Assembly (NCBI RefSeq): GCF_016862975.1
Contig: NZ_BONZ01000073.1
Coordinates: forward strand, 27,498 to 91,497
Source of the DNA: Rugosimonospora africana
GTDB taxonomy: Bacteria; Actinomycetota; Actinomycetes; Mycobacteriales; Micromonosporaceae
Reading direction: 5' to 3'
DNA: 64,000 nucleotides
The notes under the pieces are model-generated. The model was not told the DNA's origin. It was given only the letters and a program-made list of their open reading frames with translations, and did not search any database. Each line of letters starts with the position of its first letter. The stretch's first letter is position 1. The translations under genes and the position numbers were made by a program. Positions 7,795 to 16,031 of this stretch are shown piece after piece.

Positions 7795-8475
7795 ATGCGT
7801 GTGCTGGTGGTCGAGGACGAGGTCTTCCTCGCCGAGGCTCTGCAGGCCGGGCTCCGCCACGAGGCCATCGCGGCCGACGTCGCGTTCGACGGCGACGAGG
7901 CGCTGGAGCGGATCGCGGTCAACGACTACGACGCTGTCGTCCTGGACCGCGACATCCCCGGCACGCACGGGGACATCGTCTGCGCCACCCTGTCCCGGGA
8001 GCATCCGGCGGTACGGGTCCTGATGCTGACCGCGGCGGGCAGGTTGCGGGACAAGGTCGGCGGGTTCGAGTTGGGTGCCGACGACTACCTCACCAAGCCA
8101 TTCGCCTTCGAGGAGCTGATCGTGCGGCTCCGCGCGCTGGCGCGACGCCCGCCGGCCGCCGTGCGCCCGGTGTTGGAGTTCGCGGACCTGCGCCTGGACC
8201 CGTACCGGCGGGAGGCATACCGTGCCGGGCGCTACCTCAAACTGACCCGGAAGCAGTTCGCCGTCCTGGAGCTCCTGATGCGCGCGGCCGGCGGCGTCGT
8301 CAGCGCCGAGACGCTCCTGGAGAAGGCGTGGGACGAGAATGCCGACCCGTTCACCAGCGCTCCCCGGGTCACCATGTCGACCCTGCGCAAGGTGCTCGGC
8401 GAACCGGACCTCATCCGTACCGTGTCCGGCGCGGGGTACCGGCTCGCCGCCCCGGAGAAGTCCCATGGCAGCTGA
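7795..8475 (+). CDS. OmpR-family response regulator (VanR-like)
   Basis: Predicted 226 aa from the ATG at 7795, after GGGGGTCGAGG. Receiver domain 1-115: acidic pair E7/D8, phosphoacceptor Asp51 in VVLDRDIPG, T79, and Lys101 in DDYLTKPF. The C-terminal winged helix (about 125-222) has the usual YLKLTRKQFAVLELLM and GVVSAETLLEKAWD segments and TVSGAGYRL. The stop overlaps the sensor kinase start by 11 bp, so the two are translated together. With the divergent VanY-like enzyme it probably forms a wall-stress or glycopeptide-sensing unit. The inducing signal cannot be read from sequence. Confidence 0.92.
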   Translation: MRVLVVEDEVFLAEALQAGLRHEAIAADVAFDGDEALERIAVNDYDAVVLDRDIPGTHGDIVCATLSREHPAVRVLMLTAAGRLRDKVGGFELGADDYLTKPFAFEELIVRLRALARRPPAAVRPVLEFADLRLDPYRREAYRAGRYLKLTRKQFAVLELLMRAAGGVVSAETLLEKAWDENADPFTSAPRVTMSTLRKVLGEPDLIRTVSGAGYRLAAPEKSHGS

Positions 8476-9757
8476 GTCGCGACCGGTGTTCCGGCCCCGG
8501 GTCAGCGCCCGGCTCCGGCTCACCCTCGGCTACGCGGCGTTCCTCATCGCGGCCGGCGCCGCGACGTTGCTGGGTGTCTACGTCGTCGTGCGGTACGTGC
8601 CGAACTACCCGCTGACCGCGGCGAACCCGCGCGACACCGGCCCGATCGCGGGGCGCGCTCAGATCCTGGGCACCCTCGTGAAGCTGTCCGGCTACACGCT
8701 CGGTGGGCTGGCGGTGATCGGTCTCGGTGGCGGCTGGCTGCTCTCCGGTTGGGTACTGCGCCCGTTGCGGCGCATCAACGAGGCGGCCGAGATCGCCGCC
8801 ACCGGCCGCCTCGACCACCGGATCCGGCTCTCCGGCCGCAACGACGAGTTCCGGCAACTCGCCGACACCTTCGACCACATGCTCGACCGGATCGCCGACG
8901 GGTTCGGCGCGCACGAGCGCTTCGCGGCCAACGCCGCGCACGAACTGCGCACCCCGCTGGCCATCACGGAAACGCTCCTGGACGTCGCCCGCCGCGACCC
9001 GGACGGGCAGGACCAGCGCGCCCTCATCGAACGGCTGCGCATCACCAACGCCCGGGCGATCCGCCTCACCGAGGCGCTCCTGAGGCTCGCCGACGCCAAC
9101 GCCATCACCGCGGTCGCCGAACCGGTGGACCTCGCCGCGGTCGTCGACGCGGCGGTCGCGGAGCACGCGCCCGAAGCCGACGGGTACCGGGTGACGGTCA
9201 CGACCCGGCTGGAGCGCGCCCCGGTCGTGGGCGACGCCGCGCTGCTCGCTCAACTGGCCGCGAACCTGGTGCAGAACGCGATCCGGCACAACCACTCGCC
9301 GGGCAGCGCGTGGGTGTCCACGCACCACGACCCCCGGCGCCGTTCGGTCACCCTGCGCGTCCAGAACACCGGGGACGTCTACCCCGCCGATGTCGCGGCG
9401 CGGCTGGCCGAGCCGTTCCTGCGGGGTACCGGACGGGCCGGCCGGCCGTCCCGGGACACGGCGTCTCGGGATGCGGCGGGGGGCGGCCGCGGTGCGCCGG
9501 CGGTGCCGGGCCACGGCCTCGGGCTGACCCTCGTCGCCCGCATCACCGAGGTCCACGGCGGCAGGCTCGCGATCGTGCCCAGGAACGGGGGAGGACTCGA
9601 CGTCAGCGTCACGCTCCCGGACCGCGACGCGACGCCCGGCAGCCGGAGCGGCGGCTCGGGCCGCAACTCGGGCACGGGCTTGGTTGCCGGCGACACCAGC
9701 GTTCCGGACGCCAGCGCGGCAACCGCCGCGAACGCTTTCGGCGTACGGCTCCGGTAG
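8465..9757 (+). CDS. sensor histidine kinase (VanS-like)
   Basis: Predicted 430 aa from the ATG at 8465, preceded by GGAGAAG and overlapping the response regulator by 11 bp. Two membrane segments (about 20-43 and 76-98) flank a short 32-residue outer loop. Then a HAMP-like linker (RPLRRINEAAEIAATGRLDHRI), the phosphoacceptor helix with His159 (AAHELRTPL), N-box NLVQNAIRHN (268-277) and G-box GHGLGLTL (349-356). The short external loop is like VanS. Between the F box and G box an extra segment (about 325-346, RPSRDTASRDAAGGGRGAP) looks like a repeat-driven loop expansion. The C-terminal 50 residues are low complexity. Confidence 0.92.
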   Translation: MAAESRPVFRPRVSARLRLTLGYAAFLIAAGAATLLGVYVVVRYVPNYPLTAANPRDTGPIAGRAQILGTLVKLSGYTLGGLAVIGLGGGWLLSGWVLRPLRRINEAAEIAATGRLDHRIRLSGRNDEFRQLADTFDHMLDRIADGFGAHERFAANAAHELRTPLAITETLLDVARRDPDGQDQRALIERLRITNARAIRLTEALLRLADANAITAVAEPVDLAAVVDAAVAEHAPEADGYRVTVTTRLERAPVVGDAALLAQLAANLVQNAIRHNHSPGSAWVSTHHDPRRRSVTLRVQNTGDVYPADVAARLAEPFLRGTGRAGRPSRDTASRDAAGGGRGAPAVPGHGLGLTLVARITEVHGGRLAIVPRNGGGLDVSVTLPDRDATPGSRSGGSGRNSGTGLVAGDTSVPDASAATAANAFGVRLR

Positions 9758-9804
9758 GCTGTCGCGGCGGGAACGCCGGGGCGCCCGCCGGTCGAGCCTC
9801 CCGG

Positions 9805-10052
9805 CCGGTCCGCACGACTGGCCGGTCCGCACGACTGGCCGGTCCTAGCGACAGCGGCCCGACGAGCGCCCAACGCGTCGACCAGCGGCTAAGCCCGATC
9901 ACACGCACAAGACCCGACACGCGGAATACCTGACATCGCGCAAGACCGAGCACACGCGCAGACCCAAGTCACACGCGCAAGGACCGGCCACACGGACGAG
10001 ACCCGATCACGCGGGCGCGGTTCGACCGCGCGGATTCGGACCCGATCAGGCG
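9805..10052. repeat. two tandem-repeat blocks in 296-bp intergenic gap
   Basis: The gap 9758-10053 contains no gene. From 9805 there are two and a half perfect 17-bp units (CCGGTCCGCACGACTGG). From about 9893 to 10052 run seven to eight degenerate units of 19-21 bp sharing CACACGCGCAAGACC. No promoter or terminator stands out. Confidence 0.8.
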
Positions 10053-10053
10053 G

Positions 10054-11073
10054 ATGCAGAAGGGTGATCGCGGCGAAGTGAACCCGGCGGAGACCGAAGC
10101 GACCGGAGGTGCCGTCCCGACGGACGGCGGCACCGTGAGCGAGGCGATTCGTGGCGCGGTGACTGACGGAGCGGGCGACAGCGAGACCACCGTGCAACTA
10201 CCGGCGGTACCCGCGTCGGACGCCGCACCCGCTGGCGCTGGCGGCGACGGTAACGCTCGCAGTGATGGCGGCGGTGACGCTGGCGGCGACGCTCAAGGTG
10301 GCGCGGACGGTGAGCGGGACGCCGCACCGGCCACGAGATTGCACCGCACGAGGGCGGGGCGTACGGGGCTGGCGCGCCTGCTGTCGGTCGCCCGGCAGGG
10401 TCCGGCGCCGTTCCTTGCCGTGGCGGTACTGCTGGTGCTGACCGCGCTGGGGGCCGTGACGGTCGTGGCGATCACCCGGGGCCCGGAAAATCTGGCGCCG
10501 GTGGATCCGCAGCAACCCGTCCACGCGCTGCCGTCCATGTTCGGCGGCACTGCCGGCGTTCCGGCGGCGGTACCGTCCGTTGTCGCGAGCGGCACGCCGT
10601 CCGCGGTTCCCAGTCGGGTACCGCCGGCGATGCGCTCACCGACCCGCGCGCCCGGCATCCCGGCGGTACCGACCCGTCCCGGCGCGGCGTCGCCGTCACC
10701 GCCCGCTGCACCCACGACGCCGGCTGACGCGCCCACCGAGTGGACGTCGTTGACGGTCGTCGCGACCAAGGCGCTGTTCCGCGGGGACTCGTTGCGGACC
10801 AACCGCATCCAGTTGGAGATGCGGCAGGACGGCGATCTCGTCATCGTCGACGAGAACGGCACCACCCGATGGCGGTCGGGAACCGCTGGCGCCGGTAGCC
10901 AGGCGACGTTCCAGGCGGACGGGAACTTCGTCGTCTACAACGCGGCGAAGCAGGCGTTGTGGAGCAGTCACACCGAGCGGCACGACGGTGCGGTCCTGGT
11001 GCTGCAGGCCAACGGGGACGTGTGCGTCACCGACCACGGCACGTCGCTGTGGTGCGCCGGGACCGCACACTGA
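10054..11073 (+). CDS. membrane-anchored B-lectin (mannose-binding lectin-like) protein
   Basis: Predicted 339 aa. Residues 1-110 are a disordered Gly/Ala/Asp-rich cytosolic tail, about 119-141 a single membrane helix (APFLAVAVLLVLTALGAVTVV), 150-228 a Pro/Ser/Ala-rich extracellular stalk, and 229-339 a bulb-type lectin domain with three repeats carrying Q-x-D/N-G-x-x-x-V (MRQDGDLVIVD, FQADGNFVVYN, LQANGDVCV). The fold usually binds mannose-like sugars. The topology suggests a surface lectin displayed on a stalk. The start is uncertain: no strong ribosome binding site precedes the ATG at 10054, and a GTG at 10078 is an alternative. Confidence 0.8.
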   Translation: MQKGDRGEVNPAETEATGGAVPTDGGTVSEAIRGAVTDGAGDSETTVQLPAVPASDAAPAGAGGDGNARSDGGGDAGGDAQGGADGERDAAPATRLHRTRAGRTGLARLLSVARQGPAPFLAVAVLLVLTALGAVTVVAITRGPENLAPVDPQQPVHALPSMFGGTAGVPAAVPSVVASGTPSAVPSRVPPAMRSPTRAPGIPAVPTRPGAASPSPPAAPTTPADAPTEWTSLTVVATKALFRGDSLRTNRIQLEMRQDGDLVIVDENGTTRWRSGTAGAGSQATFQADGNFVVYNAAKQALWSSHTERHDGAVLVLQANGDVCVTDHGTSLWCAGTAH

Positions 11074-11104
11074 TTCGCGCTCGTGAATATGCGATGGTTC
11101 CCGC

Positions 11105-11824
11105 ATGTCCGTCATCCACAAGACCACGCTGGTACCCACGAAGCTGGAACTGCTGACCGTCTGGCTGCCGAAGCAGCCGTGGTACCTGGGCACCGCGGGT
11201 GAGCCGCGACTGGCCAAGGTGGGTGGATTCCGCCTCGACGACCCCGAGGGCGAGGTCGGCATCGAGTTCATGGTCGCTGTGGACACCTCGGGGCCGGAAC
11301 CGGTCACGTACCACCTGCCGATGACTTACCGTGGTGCGGCGTGCGCGGAGGCGGCGGACGGCCTCATCGGTACGACGGAGCATGGCGTGCTCGGCCACCG
11401 GTTCGTCTACGACGGCACGCACGACCCGGTACTCGTGCGTCAGCTGATCGCACTGATGCAGGGCGAGACGCAGGCGCAGGCGCAGAGCCTGACCGACACG
11501 CCGGACCCGACGGTCCGTCACGCACCGGTGCCCGGCGAGCCCTTCACCGTCGGCGGCTGTGCGGTCATGGACAACGACCGTGCGGGGACGCGGGTCCTTG
11601 CCGCGACCACGGATGCCCGGGGCGGGTCGGCCGGCGTGCGGTTGTGGGTACGGCGAGTGCTCGGGGACGCCGGTACACCGGACGGCGCCACACCGGACGG
11701 CGCCACACCGGACGGCTCCACACCGGACGGCGACGTGCCCGGGCACGTCGTGGTGACCTGGCAGGTGCCGGACGGCGCATCGACCTCCGCGGTCGCCGTC
11801 ACCGCGAGCCGCGCCGGCGAGTGA
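11105..11824 (+). CDS. maltokinase N-terminal cap-like domain protein
   Basis: Predicted 239 aa. The N-terminal 175 residues (MSVIHKTTLVPTKLELLTVW, then WYLG, GGFRLDDPEGEVGIEFM, TYRGAA, GTTEHGVLGHRFVYDG) match the cap domain normally found at the N-terminus of actinobacterial maltokinase (Mak) as a free-standing protein. In Mak the cap rests on the kinase lobe in the trehalose-to-glycogen route. The role of solo versions is not established. The segment around residues 190-210 (four T-P-D-G units) is an in-frame 15-bp repeat. The TGA stop overlaps the GTG start of the downstream P-loop kinase (GTGA), so the two are likely coupled. Confidence 0.8.
   Translation: MSVIHKTTLVPTKLELLTVWLPKQPWYLGTAGEPRLAKVGGFRLDDPEGEVGIEFMVAVDTSGPEPVTYHLPMTYRGAACAEAADGLIGTTEHGVLGHRFVYDGTHDPVLVRQLIALMQGETQAQAQSLTDTPDPTVRHAPVPGEPFTVGGCAVMDNDRAGTRVLAATTDARGGSAGVRLWVRRVLGDAGTPDGATPDGATPDGSTPDGDVPGHVVVTWQVPDGASTSAVAVTASRAGE
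11675..11734. repeat. 15-bp tandem repeat, four units, in-frame
   Basis: Four near-perfect units of ACACCGGACGGCGCC encode (T-P-D-G-A/S/D) in a surface loop of the cap-like protein. Confidence 0.9.
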
Positions 11825-12363
11825 GGCACTCCGAGCGAGGGCAGGCTGAAGTGGTCCTCTTGTGCGGGATCGCCGGCTCGGGCAAGACCACGTATGCCAA
11901 GGACCTCGAAACCCGAGGCTACGTGCGCCTGTCCGTCGACGAGGAGATCTGGGACCGCTTCGGCCGTTACGGCGTCGACTATGAGCCCGACGAGTACGAG
12001 CGACACACGCGAGTGGCGAGGGAGGCCGTGCGAGAACGCATGCTCTCCCTGATTGCCGAGGGCCGGGACGTGGTTGTCGACTCCAGCTTCTGGCAGCGGT
12101 CCCTGCGGCAGGAGTACAAGCAGCTGATCGAGCGGGCCGGCGGGCGCTGGCGCCTGGTCTACCTGCGGGCCGACCCGGAGCTGCTGCGGGGGCGCCTGCG
12201 GGTGCGAGCCGCGCGCTTCGACGCCAATGCCGCGTTCCCGATCACCGAGGAACTGTTCGCCCACTACCTCGACAGCTTTGAGCCACCGTCCGGTGAGGGC
12301 GAGGAGATCGTTCCGGTCAGCGATCACGTCCCGGCCCTGCCCGGCGCAGAGGCTGATCGTTGA
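11821..12363 (+). CDS. P-loop kinase (AAA_33-type)
   Basis: Predicted 180 aa from GTG 11821, which overlaps the previous stop. GTG 11851 would shorten it by ten residues and place the P-loop nearer the start, as is usual. Walker A GIAGSGKTT, then a VRLSVDEEIWDRFG segment, VVVDSSFWQRSLR (Walker B-like) and a lid RLRVRAARFDANAAFPIT. These features match small kinases of the zeta-toxin/ChlR/AAA_33 group that phosphorylate small metabolites, antibiotics or RNA ends. No antitoxin-like gene is adjacent. The coupled maltokinase-cap protein suggests a sugar or metabolite, but this is inference. Confidence 0.82.
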   Translation: MRHSERGQAEVVLLCGIAGSGKTTYAKDLETRGYVRLSVDEEIWDRFGRYGVDYEPDEYERHTRVAREAVRERMLSLIAEGRDVVVDSSFWQRSLRQEYKQLIERAGGRWRLVYLRADPELLRGRLRVRAARFDANAAFPITEELFAHYLDSFEPPSGEGEEIVPVSDHVPALPGAEADR

Positions 12364-12917
12364 CCGGAACGTGGGCCGTTCCGCTCTGATCGGCCCGGTG
12401 TCGATTCCGCCGGTGCCGCACGGATCGAAATGCGTCATTGTGCGGTCCCTGTCGTCGGTTTCCCGGGACGGGCGTTCGACCGCGCCGGCATTCTGGTTCC
12501 CTGTCTGGGAAGCGCCGGGAGGGTGAGGCCGAGAGAGTGAGAATGCCTCACAATCGGCAATTTGCTCAGTAGCATTTACGACAATCAATTGCATTGCCAC
12601 CGGCATGCCGGTGCCGCACACTTCTGGCGTCTAGGTCCTGTCCTGCCGATCCCGTCAAGCCGAGGCGATGTCCAGACGTCGATCCGTCGTCCGGGCGTCA
12701 GCGGCGCCGAAGAACGAGGCGCCGCGGTCAAGCGGCCGGGAATCGGCGGCAGAGCCGCAGGACCCTAAGGCCATCTGACGGGGAGGTGGCGGACCATGCG
12801 CCGTTGGGCACGCCCGGTCGTCGTGGCCGCGGAACGTGCGAATGGTCGGAACGTCGTCAGCGATACCGCTTTCCCGGCCGGCGCCATATCCGTGTGCTCT
12901 CTCGAGGAGATACCGCC
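12364..12917. other. 554-bp intergenic region with AT-rich patch and palindrome
   Basis: No convincing ORF. A patch at about 12535-12600 is far more AT-rich than anything nearby (for example GGCAATTTGCTCAGTAGCAT). It is followed by the perfect palindrome CACCGGCATGCCGGTG at 12598-12613, a candidate operator. A leader of about 300 nt remains before the binding-protein gene. I looked for TPP and cobalamin riboswitch boxes and did not find them. Confidence 0.5.
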
Positions 12918-13910
12918 ATGCTGACCAGGCGACAACTGATGACCGCCGGGGCTTCGGCCGCGGCATTGGCAGTCACCGGATCGTGCGGCAAGTCATCACA
13001 CTCCACCCCGCGTCAGGACCGCCCGATCGTCCAGCGGCGCGTGCTCACCGCGTTCGGTACCAATCCCCGCGAGGAGTACTGGCAGGTACCCATCGCCCGC
13101 GGGTACTTCCGGGACGCCGGTTTCGACGTCACCGTCCTCGCCGGCCAGCCCGCCGACTACAACGCGACCACCCTGGCCGCCGGTAAGGCCGACTTCGCCG
13201 TGGTCGAGTACGCCAGCGCCCTGCGACTGAGCGAGAAGTACGACCGGAACTTCCGGATGGTGGCCGCCATCCAGCGGACCACCACGGTGTCGATGGTCAG
13301 CCTGGGCGACGAGGTCACCAAGCCGGTCGACTTGGTGGGCAAGACCGTGGCGACCGCCGCCGGCGCGGCGACGCAGACCCTGTTCCCGTCGTACGCCCGG
13401 CTGGCCGGGTTCGACCCGAAGCGGGTGCGGATCACCAACGCGAACACGCCGCAGTTGCCGCTCATGCTGCAGGCCGGCAAGGTGGCGGCGATCGGCGAGT
13501 CCGCCCTCGACGCGCTCAGCCTCAACGTGCCGGGCAAGACGACGAATGTTCTGCGGTACGACACGTACCTGACGGATCTGTACGGCTCCGTCATCATCGC
13601 CCCCACCGACTACGTCAACGAGAAGCCGGACGAGGTACGCCGGTTCGTGGGCGCGCTGATGAAGGGCTTGCGGGACGCCATCGCCCACCCCGAGGACGCC
13701 GGCCGGTTCATCCACGCCGCGGTCTCCACCGACGCGGCGGACCTGTCCGCCCGTACCATGGCGGCGATGGCGCCCTTCGTGTTCACCGGGCAACTCGACG
13801 AGGAGAAGGTGAACAGGGGCATCGCGCTGCTGCAGGACGCCGGGCTCATCAAGACGAAGCCGACCCCGGCGGACATCGTGCGGTTCGACCTCGTACCGGA
13901 CGGCTCGTGA
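12918..13910 (+). CDS. ABC-type substrate-binding lipoprotein, NMT1/THI5/SsuA-like
   Basis: Predicted 330 aa, ATG at 12918 with GAGGAGA seven bases before. The N-terminus TRRQLMTAGASAAALAVTG with Cys25 resembles a twin-arginine lipoprotein signal. The body is typical of the family binding aromatic sulfonates, taurine, nitrate or thiamine pyrimidines: YWQVPIARGYFRDAGFDV, TTLAAGKADFAVVEYASAL, VDLVGKTVATAAGAATQTL, DYVNEKPDEVRRFVGALMKG. No permease or ATPase gene is adjacent, so it is an orphan that must use a distant transporter. It is preceded by a long untranslated region and is coupled (TGATG) to the next gene. Confidence 0.85.
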   Translation: MLTRRQLMTAGASAAALAVTGSCGKSSHSTPRQDRPIVQRRVLTAFGTNPREEYWQVPIARGYFRDAGFDVTVLAGQPADYNATTLAAGKADFAVVEYASALRLSEKYDRNFRMVAAIQRTTTVSMVSLGDEVTKPVDLVGKTVATAAGAATQTLFPSYARLAGFDPKRVRITNANTPQLPLMLQAGKVAAIGESALDALSLNVPGKTTNVLRYDTYLTDLYGSVIIAPTDYVNEKPDEVRRFVGALMKGLRDAIAHPEDAGRFIHAAVSTDAADLSARTMAAMAPFVFTGQLDEEKVNRGIALLQDAGLIKTKPTPADIVRFDLVPDGS

Positions 13911-14803
13911 TGGACGAGACGCTCCTGCCGGCGGCCGGGTACCCGTTCAGCAACGAACACGACCGCTCCCCGGACCACCACGACGCGCTGGCGGACCTGT
14001 TCGACGACGCCACCTCGCGGTGCGTCAGCGCGCTGCTGCCGGTCCTTTCCGGACTGCGGATCGCGGAGGTCGCCGCGGGCGGCGGCTCGATGGCACACCG
14101 GTTCGCCGACGCGGTCGCCGGCGGCGGCCCCGCGGGGGACGGTCTCGCGGAGGACGGCCTCGTGGACGGCGGTCTCGCGGAGGGCGGCCTCGTGGTCGCG
14201 ACCGATGTCAACCCGGCGCTGATCAGGGAGCATCCGCGGGTACTGCCGCGGGCTCACGACATCACCGTCGGTCCGGTGCCCGACGGGCCGTTCGACCTGG
14301 TACACGCGCGGGCGCTGTGCAACTGGCTCATCGATCCGCGCGCGGCGGTCGCCAACATGATCCTGTCGCTGATACCCGGTGGCTGGGTGCTGACCGAGGA
14401 CATGGTGCCGGTGGGTGTCGACACGTTCGTGATCGAGGCACCCACCGCCGACGACGCGGCGCTTTTGCGCCGGTTCGAGGCGGCGTACCTCGGCGCGCTG
14501 GCCGAGCGGGGCAACGAACAGGTCTGGCCGAGCCGGGCGGAGGCCGTGTTCCGTGGGTTGGGGCTGCGTGAGGTCCGCACCTCGGTGTACCAGACGCCGT
14601 GGCCCGGCGGCGGCCCCGGATGCCGGATGCTCTCCGCCGCGTCCGCACAGGTACGCGCGCCCATGATGCGCGCCGGCCTGACCGCCGCCGAGTTGGAGCG
14701 GGCCGACCGGCTGCTGCACGACCCGGCGGTGGTGGTGGCCGGCCACGCGTTGCACAGCACCAGCGGCCAGCTCGCCGGACCGGCCCGCGGGCGACAAGGA
14801 TGA
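13910..14803 (+). CDS. SAM-dependent methyltransferase
   Basis: Predicted 297 aa, ATG at 13910 overlapping the TGA of the binding protein (TGATG). Rossmann motif I is RIAEVAAGGGSMAHRFADAV, followed after an insert by VVATDVNPAL (strand 2 acidic residue), then GPVPDGPFDLVHARALCNWL and a DPRAAVANMILSLIPGGWVLTED segment. This resembles actinomycete small-molecule methyltransferases. Between strands 1 and 2, about 25 Gly/Asp/Glu/Leu residues are inserted, encoded by two 30-bp repeats. They are not part of the normal fold. Coupling to a binding protein is unusual for a methyltransferase and suggests action on the imported compound. Confidence 0.82.
   Translation: MDETLLPAAGYPFSNEHDRSPDHHDALADLFDDATSRCVSALLPVLSGLRIAEVAAGGGSMAHRFADAVAGGGPAGDGLAEDGLVDGGLAEGGLVVATDVNPALIREHPRVLPRAHDITVGPVPDGPFDLVHARALCNWLIDPRAAVANMILSLIPGGWVLTEDMVPVGVDTFVIEAPTADDAALLRRFEAAYLGALAERGNEQVWPSRAEAVFRGLGLREVRTSVYQTPWPGGGPGCRMLSAASAQVRAPMMRAGLTAAELERADRLLHDPAVVVAGHALHSTSGQLAGPARGRQG
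14141..14200. repeat. 30-bp direct repeat (two copies) inside methyltransferase
   Basis: Two 30-bp copies starting GGTCTCGCGGAGG, each made of two related 15-bp halves, encode the G-L-A-E-D/G-G-L-V loop inserted between the first two Rossmann strands. Confidence 0.85.
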
Positions 14804-14841
14804 GCCGCGGCCGGCTGCCCGCCGGCCGCTCGCCAACCGCC

Positions 14842-15051
14842 TGGGTTGTCCGCCGGCTGAGTTGTCCGCCGGCTGGGGTGTCCACCGGCCGGGTGCCCGC
14901 CGGGCGCTCACCGACCGGGGCGCCTTCACCGACCGGGGCCTTCACCGACCGGGGCCTTCACCGACCGGGTGCTCACCGATCGGGTGCTCACCGACCGGGG
15001 CGCCTTCACCGACCGGGGCCCTCACCGACCGGGGCCCTCACCGACCGGGTT
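14842..15051. repeat. 15-18 bp degenerate tandem array between convergent genes
   Basis: First two or three units around TTGTCCGCCGGCTG, then about nine units of the type GCCTTCACCGACCGGG, mostly 16 bp. There are no unique spacers, so it is not a CRISPR array. It fills most of the gap between convergent methyltransferase genes. Confidence 0.88.
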
Positions 15052-15059
15052 CCACCACG

Positions 15060-15932
15060 TCAGGGGATCCTGGCCACTCCGCCGTACATCTGGACGTCGG
15101 ACAGCAGTGGGCGCGGTTGCGGCTCGTCGTCGTCGCGCCACTGGGCGGTCGGAACGAGTCCCGGTTCGACGAACTCCAGGCCGTCGAAGAATTCGGCGAT
15201 CGCGGACCAGGAGCGCATGGCCAGCGTCCCGTGCCGCCCGCTTCCGCCGGTGATCATCTCCGGTGGCACGCCGTCGTAGGTGGCGTGGGAGACGGCCAGG
15301 TAGCTGCCTGAGGGGAGTGCGTCGATCAGGCGTGTGACGATCCGGCGCGGGTTGTCGTCGTCGGTGATGAAGTGCAGGACCGCGATCAGCATCAGCGCCA
15401 CGGGCCGGGACAGGTCGAGCGTCGACCGCAGGTCCGGCTGCGCGAGGATCTTTTCCGGATCGCGCAGGTCCGCGTCGATGTACGCGGTCGCACCGTCCGG
15501 TGAGCTGGCCAGCAGGGCGCGCGCGTGCGCCAGTACGATCGGGTCATTGTCCACATACACCACCCGAGCGTCCGGAGCGATGGACTGGGCGACCTGGTGG
15601 GTGTTGTTCGCCGCCGGAATGCCGGTGCCGATGTCGAGGAACTGGCGGATCCCCGCCTCCCGCGCCAGGAACGTGACGGCCCGGGCCAGAAAGCGGCGGT
15701 TTTCGATAGCGGCGGTGCGGATGGTCGGGAACGCCGCCGCGATGGCGTCGCCCGACGCGCGGTCCGCCGCGAAGTTGTCCTTGCCCCCGAGCCAGTAGTC
15801 GTACCGGCGGGCCGGATGCGGCACCGTGGTGTCGATCCGCGCCGCCGGCCGGTCTTCGGCACGCGACGGGATCTCGTGACCGGTCACCTCGTGGTCGGTC
15901 ATCTCGTGGTCGGTCGCAGGATGGTCTGTCAC
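15060..15932 (-). CDS. SAM-dependent methyltransferase, PF04672 (second copy)
   Basis: Predicted 290 aa from the GTG at 15932, preceded by a GGGGGG box. Diagnostic segments: HPARRYDYWLGGKDNFAADR, ENRRFLARAVTFL, QFLDIGTGIPAANNTHQVAQ, VVYVDNDPIVLAHARALL, VALMLIAVLHFITDDD, GSYLAVSHATYDGV and FFDGLEFVEPGLV. It shares the family with the gene at 4455 but is clearly diverged, so the two are old paralogues and not a recent duplication. Residues 1-20 repeat T-D-H-E from a 15-bp repeat; an internal ATG (residue 11) is a possible start. The target of the family is unknown. Confidence 0.88.
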   Translation of the reverse strand: MTDHPATDHEMTDHEVTGHEIPSRAEDRPAARIDTTVPHPARRYDYWLGGKDNFAADRASGDAIAAAFPTIRTAAIENRRFLARAVTFLAREAGIRQFLDIGTGIPAANNTHQVAQSIAPDARVVYVDNDPIVLAHARALLASSPDGATAYIDADLRDPEKILAQPDLRSTLDLSRPVALMLIAVLHFITDDDNPRRIVTRLIDALPSGSYLAVSHATYDGVPPEMITGGSGRHGTLAMRSWSAIAEFFDGLEFVEPGLVPTAQWRDDDEPQPRPLLSDVQMYGGVARIP

Positions 15933-16031
15933 AGGATCCCCCCGGGATCGGTCTCAAAATTCGCAACCGACGGTCCATCAACGGCCGACTCATCGTAATC
16001 GGCCCCGCTCGAACGAACCACCCCCGCGCTG

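Noticed and set aside
8411..9832. 473-codon minus-strand frame opposite the sensor kinase
   Set aside because: Shadow of a gene with clear H, N and G boxes.
12364..12917. TPP, cobalamin or other known riboswitch before the NMT1/THI5-like gene
   Set aside because: No recognisable consensus boxes by eye; a covariance search would be needed to settle it.
14842..15051. Possible CRISPR array
   Set aside because: Units are contiguous with no unique spacers and vary in length; no cas genes.
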